A stretch of 64,000 bases of DNA from Vibrio splendidus. Lineage in GTDB: Bacteria; Pseudomonadota; Gammaproteobacteria; Enterobacterales; Vibrionaceae. The stretch covers positions 2,418,001 through 2,482,000 of the forward strand of contig NZ_CP031055.1 of the NCBI RefSeq assembly GCF_003345295.1, read 5' to 3'. The notes beneath the pieces are model-generated. The model searched no databases. It was given only the letters and a program-made list of their open reading frames with translations, and had not been told where the DNA came from. Shown one piece after another: positions 1 to 9,000 of the stretch (position 1 is the stretch's first letter; each line of letters opens with the position of its first letter). The translations under genes were made by a program, and so were the position numbers.

Positions 1-3000
1 TTCACTAACAATAGAAGAAGTCACATTGGGCGGTGTATCAAAGCCCATAAACTCGGTATTCATCAATCTAAAGTCATTAGTTTGAGTAGACACCTGTAGC
101 GTATCACCATCAGGATCGAAGCTACCCGACAATAACTCACCGGCAATAGGCTCCGGCGTATAATGTTTAAGCAGTTGTCCTAAACTTTCTCCAGAGTCTA
201 CATATACGACAGTATCAGTAATGCCATTCATTGCATCCGCAACATTTTCGTCACCACGCGTCGCAATACCAATACCATAAACAGAAGCTTGGTTATCTTG
301 AACATATTGCTCCCAGCGGTCACTTAGATCATCAGCAACCACAGCCCCGTCTCTAGGGTTCGGAGCGCCATCTGACATGAAGAAGATAGAATCATGACTC
401 TCGATTGGCTGCTCTTTAAGTAAAAGATCCCAATCCAGTTCACCTTGAGCGTTTAGGCCATCCTGCCACGGGAAACGATTAGAACTATCACTTGGTGCCA
501 TGACAGCTTCCAAGGCATCATTGTAATCGGTGTTCATTCCTCTATTGTCGATCCAGCACCACTCATTCACATACTTATTGACATCCGTCAGGTAAGCCAT
601 GTCCGTGAGCTCACGTCCATTCAGTTCTGGCGGACGTGTCATCTCAAGAATGTCACCAAGTTCAAACCAACTTTGCTCTTCAGTTTCACCTGCAAATTTA
701 ACCAAGCGAATGTAGCTATTTGAAGATCCACCTTGTTGTATTAGATCTTCAACCATTTCATGTAGAGCTTCTGCTGCCTTATACGCTCTTGACTCTGTAC
801 GTGAAGCAAGAACTTCATCCGGTAAGTCATTATCTCTATACGTATTCGTCCCATCAAAAGTCCGAGTCATACTGCTAGAAACATCGAACACAACTGTGAT
901 CTTATTGATAGGTTGCTCTTCTACTTCAGCAAAACCAACTACTGCTGTGTTCTCCGGCGCCCTATTTTCAACGACATTCAGAGTAACTGTAGTTTGATCT
1001 AAGTCGCTGCCATCACTTGCTTCTACGATCAATTCATGAGCTGAAGAAAGATCAAAATCTAAAGCGTCTGAATCTTTTAACCAAATCTCTCCCGTATTAC
1101 TGTCTATGCGGAATTTGTCACTATCATCCCCTTTAAGGGTATAAGTGATCGTATCGTTGTCAGGGTCAAATGCTGCAACTTTACCAACCAAAATTCCGCT
1201 CTCATGCTCAGCAACGTCAAAACTAATGGTGTCGGTGGTTGCTAAACCGTGTCCATCAGAGCCTCGAATTTGATCTTCATCGTTTGGAGAAATAAATTCT
1301 GGGGCACCGTCTTTGATATTTATTGTAATATCGTTAGTTGCAATATCACCATCAGCATCAATGACTTTGAATGCAAAGCTTTCACTTTGATCACCATCGA
1401 CATTATTCGCTTTATAGTCATACCAACCATTTTCAAAATTAATCGTTAACTGGCCAAAGTTCGTTTCTACTTCAAGCAGAGAATGTTCTGAAACTTGAGA
1501 AGATATCCCATTAACATCCGTTTTCGATACTGTGCCTGTTTGTTTATCAAACTGGTAGTTTTCACCTTTGATTTCAAGAGAATTAACCCATTGAATTTCA
1601 CCGCCAACTTGAGAAAAAACATCACTTTGAACTTCACCAGGGACGGTAGTCACTAAAACATTCTCTACATTTGACTCATCAACAACCAATGCCGAACCAG
1701 AACTAGTCGCCACTGGTTTGAGATAATTCAAAGAAGCACTATCGCCAATACCAAGCGCCCAAATATTATTAAAGGTATGGCCATTGGCAGACACTCCATT
1801 TTCCATCGCTAATTCGAGAATCAACTTTTCTTCGGCATCTGTCGGAGCCACTCGGCCTGATAACAAGTCATCATAATGTGATTGGTTGCTAAAATGCGCC
1901 GGGTCTAAGTCATCCATTAAGCTTGTTCGAGCTTGAGAGGAATAGAAATCTTGACGAGTCCAGCCACTGAAATCTGAAGGCTGTCCATCAGAGATAAAGT
2001 ACAACTGGGTATTGGAGCCCGCGACTTGGCTAGAGAAACCATCAGCTGAAACAATGTCTTCAACCTGCTCAATCGCTTCATAATAGGGTGTCCAACCAGC
2101 TGGAGATACAGTAGCAAAAAAGTCTGTAATATCTTGCTCTGACTCGATCCAGTTAGAGGTTTTACCGCTTGGTGAACCAGAGTGAGTAGCAATTTGGAAC
2201 TTCACATCTCCCAGTTCATCATATTTCTCAAACATACTTTTTATTGAAGTTTGTGCTAAATCCCATCTTGTCGTTTGCAGACCATTTGAATCGAGAACAG
2301 TATCATTCATAGAGCTAGATGCATCTAGTGCAATCACGACTGAGTTAGACTGAGGTTGAACATCTTTTATCGTATGTTGATGAGTTCCAGCTTCGGGAAT
2401 AACATCGACCACTTCAATATTTAGCTGCGCTTGCTCCACTTGATGACCGACATCTAGCGTGATATTTAAATCAAGCATCAATGAATCATTACCCTGTTCT
2501 AGATGATCAAGTGCCGCATGTTGCGATACTTGATACTCACCAGTAGCTTGATCTATCTTTGCCGAAAGCACATCAACTCGATGACCATTAACCTCAGTAA
2601 ACGCACTAAATTCTGTTTGGTCTTGAGAAAGTTCAAACTGGACTACCAGACCGTTGCTCGTTAAACCAGAAAGATCTTGTGTACTATCGAATCGATACTC
2701 GGCTTCTTCCGCTGAACCAAGGTCTGCATCCAGTTCACCTTCGACAAATACGGTCTGATTTGCACCTAAGTCAGATTCTTCTAGAGTAACTGATTCATTA
2801 TCAAGTGAAATAGATTCTCCGATTATGGTAACGGTGACGCTGGCTGTATCCTGCAACCCATCCTCATCTTGAATAGTGTACTCAAACTCTACAGTTTTAA
2901 CTTCACCTACACTTAATGTTTGCTCAGCTAAAGGTAGGCTATCTAGATACTTTTCAGCATCAAAAACAAATTGACCGTTTTGAAGTGTTATGTAGTTCGC

Positions 3001-6000
3001 CTGTGGGTAATCAACAATAGTTAGCTCATCGTTCTCTGGGTCACTATCATTGGCGAGCACATCTAAAGTTAATAGACCGGTTCCGTGTGTGTGATAATTA
3101 CTATCGAAAGACGTTAAATCAGCAGATACTTCAGTAACGAAATATTCAGAACCTTTAGGGTCAACAACCCCATCTTTGTAGCCAATTGCAGACAATTCAA
3201 TCGTATCAAAGTATCGTCCGGAGGCATCAATAGAAACTAATTGGCTGCCACCACGATTCCCTTCAAATATACCTGTCGCAATTAATTCACCATCAAAATA
3301 GGCTTTCCATACGCCTTGCTCAATGCCTGGTTCCCAGCTTCCGTTGTTTGTATCTGTCCATAAGTTTTTAACTTCAACTTGTGCATGATTAGCAAGTTGA
3401 TTATTAGCAAAAGTGAAACTCATCGCTTCACTCTTCTGAGTTGCATCATCGTAACCAATTTGGCCAGATTGAACACGATCAGAAGGGTTATCAAGATCAG
3501 AATGCACACCGTATTTATTGTCACCATCCCCGGTGTAATCTGCCAGAGTTGCATCTGCAACTTTTTCTCCAGTCACACTGTCAATTACATAGACATCGAC
3601 TTTGATATCGTCGCTGGCTATCCAATTCGATGAATCTAATGTTTTGGTTTCAGTCGTAATACCCTTGTCATCTAAAGCAGTCGGACCTTCATTAACGTCA
3701 CCGACTGCTATTTGAACCTGAGCGGTATCCGTCTCTCCGGATTCATCAGTAACGAGCACGCCTACACTGTAGCTTTCGATGTCTTCGTGATTGAGAGATA
3801 CGCCTGGTTTCAACGAAATTTCACCTGATACAGCATCAATCTGAAAGAGGTCGGTATGATTGCTAAGAGAATAGGTCAATTGACTTGCGCTATCGACGTC
3901 AAATGCACCGACCTGACCAACAGTTTGACCTGGGCTATTTTCAAGCACAGAGAATGAATAAACATCATCATCAACGAGTCCCAAACTGTTTAGGCCATGC
4001 GAGTCGTTATTGCCACTGACAAATTCAGGTTTATCATCTGAGCCAGTGATGGTCACTGCAATCTCATGCGTGCTGCCATCCGCAGTCGCGACCGTGAAGG
4101 TGCGAACAATTGGAGTAGAGTCGGCATCCAGTGCTTGGACATCGGCGTGGTCATTGTTGAGCACATAGGTCCACTCACCGTCCGCATCGATACTGAAGGT
4201 GCCGTAATTGCCATCTTGAATATCGGTCTGCGCGGTAAACACCGCTTCGTCTAAATCCGGATCGTCGACATTTAAATTACCGCCCGTGGTCAGCGTCACG
4301 TCTTCTTGCACCGCGCCAGTATCATCACCCGGTTTGCTTGGCGTGATGACCGCGGCGTCGTCTGAGCCAGTGATGGTCACTGCAATCTCATGCGTGCTGC
4401 CATCCGCAGTTTCTACCGTGAAGGTACGAACGATGGGAGTAGAGTCGGCATCTAACGCTTGAATATCCGCGTGGGTATTGTTGAGTTGATACGTCCATTC
4501 ACCTTTGTCATCGATACTAAACGTGCCGTAATTGCCATCTTGAATATCGGTCTGCGCGGTAAACACCGCTTCGTCTAAATCCGGGTCGTCGACATTTAAA
4601 TTACCGCCCGTGGTCAGCGTCACGTCTTCTTGCACCGCGCCTTTATCATCACCCGGTTTGCTTGGCGTGATGACCGCCGCGTCGTCTGAGCCGGTGATGG
4701 TCACTGCAATCTCATGCGTGCTGCCATCCGCAGTTTCTACCGTGAAGGTACGAACGATGGGAGTAGAGTCGGCATCTAACGCTTGAATATCCGCGTGGGT
4801 ATTGTTGAGTTGATACGTCCATTCACCTTTGTCATCAATACTGAACGTGCCGTAATTGCCATCTTGAATATCGGTCTGCGCGGTAAACACCGCTTCGTCT
4901 AAATCCGGGTCGTCGACATTTAAATTACCGCCCGTGGTCAGCGTCACGTCTTCTTGCACCGCGCCTTTATCATCACCCGGTTTGCTTGGCGTGATGACCG
5001 CCGCGTCGTCTGAGCCGGTGATGGTCACTGCAATCTCATGCGTGCTGCCATCCGCAGTTTCTACCGTGAAGGTACGAACGATGGGAGTAGAGTCGGCATC
5101 TAACGCTTGAATATCCGCGTGGGTATTGTTGAGTTGATACGTCCATTCACCTTTGTCATCGATACTAAACGTGCCGTAATTGCCATCTTGAATATCGGTC
5201 TGCGCGGTAAACACCGCTTCGTCTAAATCCGGGTCGTCGACATTGAGGTTGCCGCCGGTGGTCAGCGTCACGTCTTCTTGCACCGCGCCTTTATCATCAC
5301 CCGGTTTGCTTGGCGTGATAACCGCCGCGTCGTCTGAGCCGGTGATGGTCACTGCAATCTCATGCGTGCTGCCGTCGGCAGTTTCTACCGTGAAGGTGCG
5401 AACAATTGGAGTAGAGTCGGCGTCTAGAGCTTGAACATCCGCGTGGTCATTGTTGAGCACATAGGTCCACTCACCGCTGTCATCAATACTGAACGTGCCG
5501 TAATTGCCATCTTGAATATCGGTCTGCGCGGTAAACACCGCTTCGCCTAAATCTGGATCGTCAACATTGAGGTTACCGCCGGTGGTCAGCGTCACGTCTT
5601 CTTGCACGGCACCTTTATCATCACCCGGTTTGCTTGGCGTGATGACCGCGGCGTCGTCTGAGCCGGTGATGGTCACTGCAATCTCATGCGTGCTGCCATC
5701 CGCAGTTTCTACCGTGAAAGTGCGAACGATTGGAGTAGAGTCTGCGTCCAACTCTTGAATATCGGCGTGGTCATTATTGAGGACATACGTCCACTCACCG
5801 TCAGCATCGATACTGAACGTGCCGTAGTTGCCATCTTGAATATCGGTCTGCGCGGTAAACACCGCTTCGTCCAAATCTGGATCGTCAACATGGAGGTTGC
5901 CACCCGTGGTTAGGGTCACGTCTTCTTGCACGGCGCCAGTATCATCACCCGGTTTGCTTGGCGTGATGACCGCCGCGTCGTCTGAGCCGGTGATGGTCAC

Positions 6001-9000
6001 TGCAATCTCATGCGTGCTGCCATCCGCAGTTTCTACCGTGAAGGTACGAACGATGGGAGTAGAGTCGGCATCTAACGCTTGAATATCCGCGTGGGTATTG
6101 TTGAGTTGATACGTCCATTCACCTTTGTCATCGATACTAAACGTGCCGTAATTGCCATCTTGAACATCGGTCTGCGCGGTAAACACCGCTTCGCCTAAAT
6201 CTGGATCGTCAACATTGAGGTTGCCGCCTGTAGTTAAAGTTACGTCTTCTTGCACGGCGCCTTTATCATCGCCAGCTTTGCTTGGCGTGATGATTGCCGC
6301 GTCGTCTGAGCCGGTGATGGTCACTGCAATCTCATGCGTGCTGCCATCCGCAGTTTCTACCGTGAAAGTGCGAACAATGGGAGTCGAGTCGGCATCCAAC
6401 TCTTGAATATCGGCGTGGTCATTATTGAGCACATAGGTCCACTCACCGTCCGCGTCGATACTGAACGTGCCGTAGTGACCATCTTGAATATCGGTCTGCG
6501 CGGTAAACACCGCTTCGTCTAAATCCGGGTCGTCGACATTTAAATTACCGCCCGTGGTCAGCGTCACGTCTTCTTGCACCGCGCCTTTATCATCACCCGG
6601 TTTGCTTGGCGTGATGACCGCCGCGTCGTCTGAGCCGGTGATGGTCACTGCAATCTCATGCGTGCTGCCATCCGCAGTTTCTACCGTGAAGGTACGAACG
6701 ATGGGAGTAGAGTCGGCATCTAACGCTTGAATATCCGCGTGGGTATTGTTGAGTTGATACGTCCATTCACCTTTGTCATCAATACTGAACGTGCCGTAAT
6801 TGCCATCTTGAATATCGGTCTGCGCGGTAAACACCGCTTCGTCTAAATCCGGGTCGTCGACATTTAAATTACCGCCCGTGGTCAGCGTCACGTCTTCTTG
6901 CACCGCGCCTTTATCATCACCCGGTTTGCTTGGCGTGATGACCGCCGCGTCGTCTGAGCCGGTGATGGTCACTGCAATCTCATGCGTGCTGCCATCCGCA
7001 GTTTCTACCGTGAAGGTACGAACGATGGGAGTAGAGTCGGCATCTAACGCTTGAATATCCGCGTGGGTATTGTTGAGTTGATACGTCCATTCACCTTTGT
7101 CATCAATACTGAACGTGCCGTAATTGCCATCTTGAATATCGGTCTGCGCGGTAAACACCGCTTCGTCTAAATCCGGGTCGTCGACATTTAAATTACCGCC
7201 CGTGGTCAGCGTCACGTCTTCTTGCACCGCGCCTTTATCATCACCCGGTTTGCTTGGCGTGATGACCGCCGCGTCGTCTGAGCCGGTGATGGTCACTGCA
7301 ATCTCATGCGTGCTGCCATCCGCAGTTTCTACCGTGAAGGTACGAACGATGGGAGTAGAGTCGGCATCTAACGCTTGAATATCCGCGTGGGTATTGTTGA
7401 GTTGATACGTCCATTCACCTTTGTCATCGATACTGAACGTGCCGTAATTGCCATCTTGAATATCGGTCTGCGCGGTAAACACCGCTTCGTCTAAATCCGG
7501 GTCGTCGACATTGAGGTTGCCGCCGGTGGTCAGCGTCACGTCTTCTTGCACCGCGCCTTTATCATCACCCGGTTTGCTTGGCGTGATAACCGCCGCGTCG
7601 TCTGAGCCGGTGATGGTCACTGCAATCTCATGCGTGCTGCCGTCGGCAGTTTCTACCGTGAAGGTGCGAACAATTGGAGTAGAGTCGGCGTCTAGAGCTT
7701 GAACATCCGCGTGGTCATTGTTGAGCACATAGGTCCACTCACCGCTGTCATCAATACTGAACGTGCCGTAATTGCCATCTTGAATATCGGTCTGCGCGGT
7801 AAACACCGCTTCGCCTAAATCTGGATCGTCAACATTGAGGTTACCGCCGGTGGTCAGCGTCACGTCTTCTTGCACGGCACCTTTATCATCACCCGGTTTG
7901 CTTGGCGTGATGACCGCGGCGTCGTCTGAGCCGGTGATGGTCACTGCAATCTCATGCGTGCTGCCATCCGCAGTTTCTACCGTGAAAGTGCGAACGATTG
8001 GAGTAGAGTCTGCGTCCAACTCTTGAATATCGGCGTGGTCATTATTGAGGACATACGTCCACTCACCGTCAGCATCGATACTGAACGTGCCGTAGTTGCC
8101 ATCTTGAATATCGGTCTGCGCGGTAAACACCGCTTCGTCCAAATCTGGATCGTCAACATGGAGGTTGCCACCCGTGGTTAGGGTCACGTCTTCTTGCACG
8201 GCGCCAGTATCATCACCCGGTTTGCTTGGCGTGATGACCGCCGCGTCGTCTGAGCCGGTGATGGTCACTGCAATCTCATGCGTGCTGCCATCCGCAGTTT
8301 CTACCGTGAAGGTACGAACGATGGGAGTAGAGTCGGCATCTAACGCTTGAATATCCGCGTGGGTATTGTTGAGTTGATACGTCCATTCACCTTTGTCATC
8401 GATACTAAACGTGCCGTAATTGCCATCTTGAATATCGGTCTGCGCGGTAAACACCGCTTCGTCTAAATCCGGGTCGTCGACATTGAGGTTGCCGCCGGTG
8501 GTCAGCGTCACGTCTTCTTGCACCGCGCCTTTATCATCGCCAGCTTTGCTTGGCGTGATGATTGCCGCGTCGTCTGAGCCGGTGATGGTCACTGCAATCT
8601 CATGCGTGCTGCCATCCGCAGTTTCTACCGTGAAAGTGCGAACAATGGGAGTCGAGTCGGCATCCAACTCTTGAATATCGGCGTGGTCATTATTGAGCAC
8701 ATAGGTCCACTCACCGTCCGCGTCGATACTGAACGTGCCGTAGTGACCATCTTGAATATCGGTCTGCGCGGTAAACACCGCTTCGTCTAAATCCGGGTCG
8801 TCGACATTTAAATTACCGCCCGTGGTCAGCGTCACGTCTTCTTGCACCGCGCCTTTATCATCACCCGGTTTGCTTGGGGTGATAACCGCCGCATCGTCTG
8901 AGCCCGTGATGGTCACGGCAATCTCATGCGTGCTGCCATCCGCAGTCGCGACCGTGAAGGTCCGAACAATTGGAGTCGAGTCTGAATCTAGTGCTTGGAC

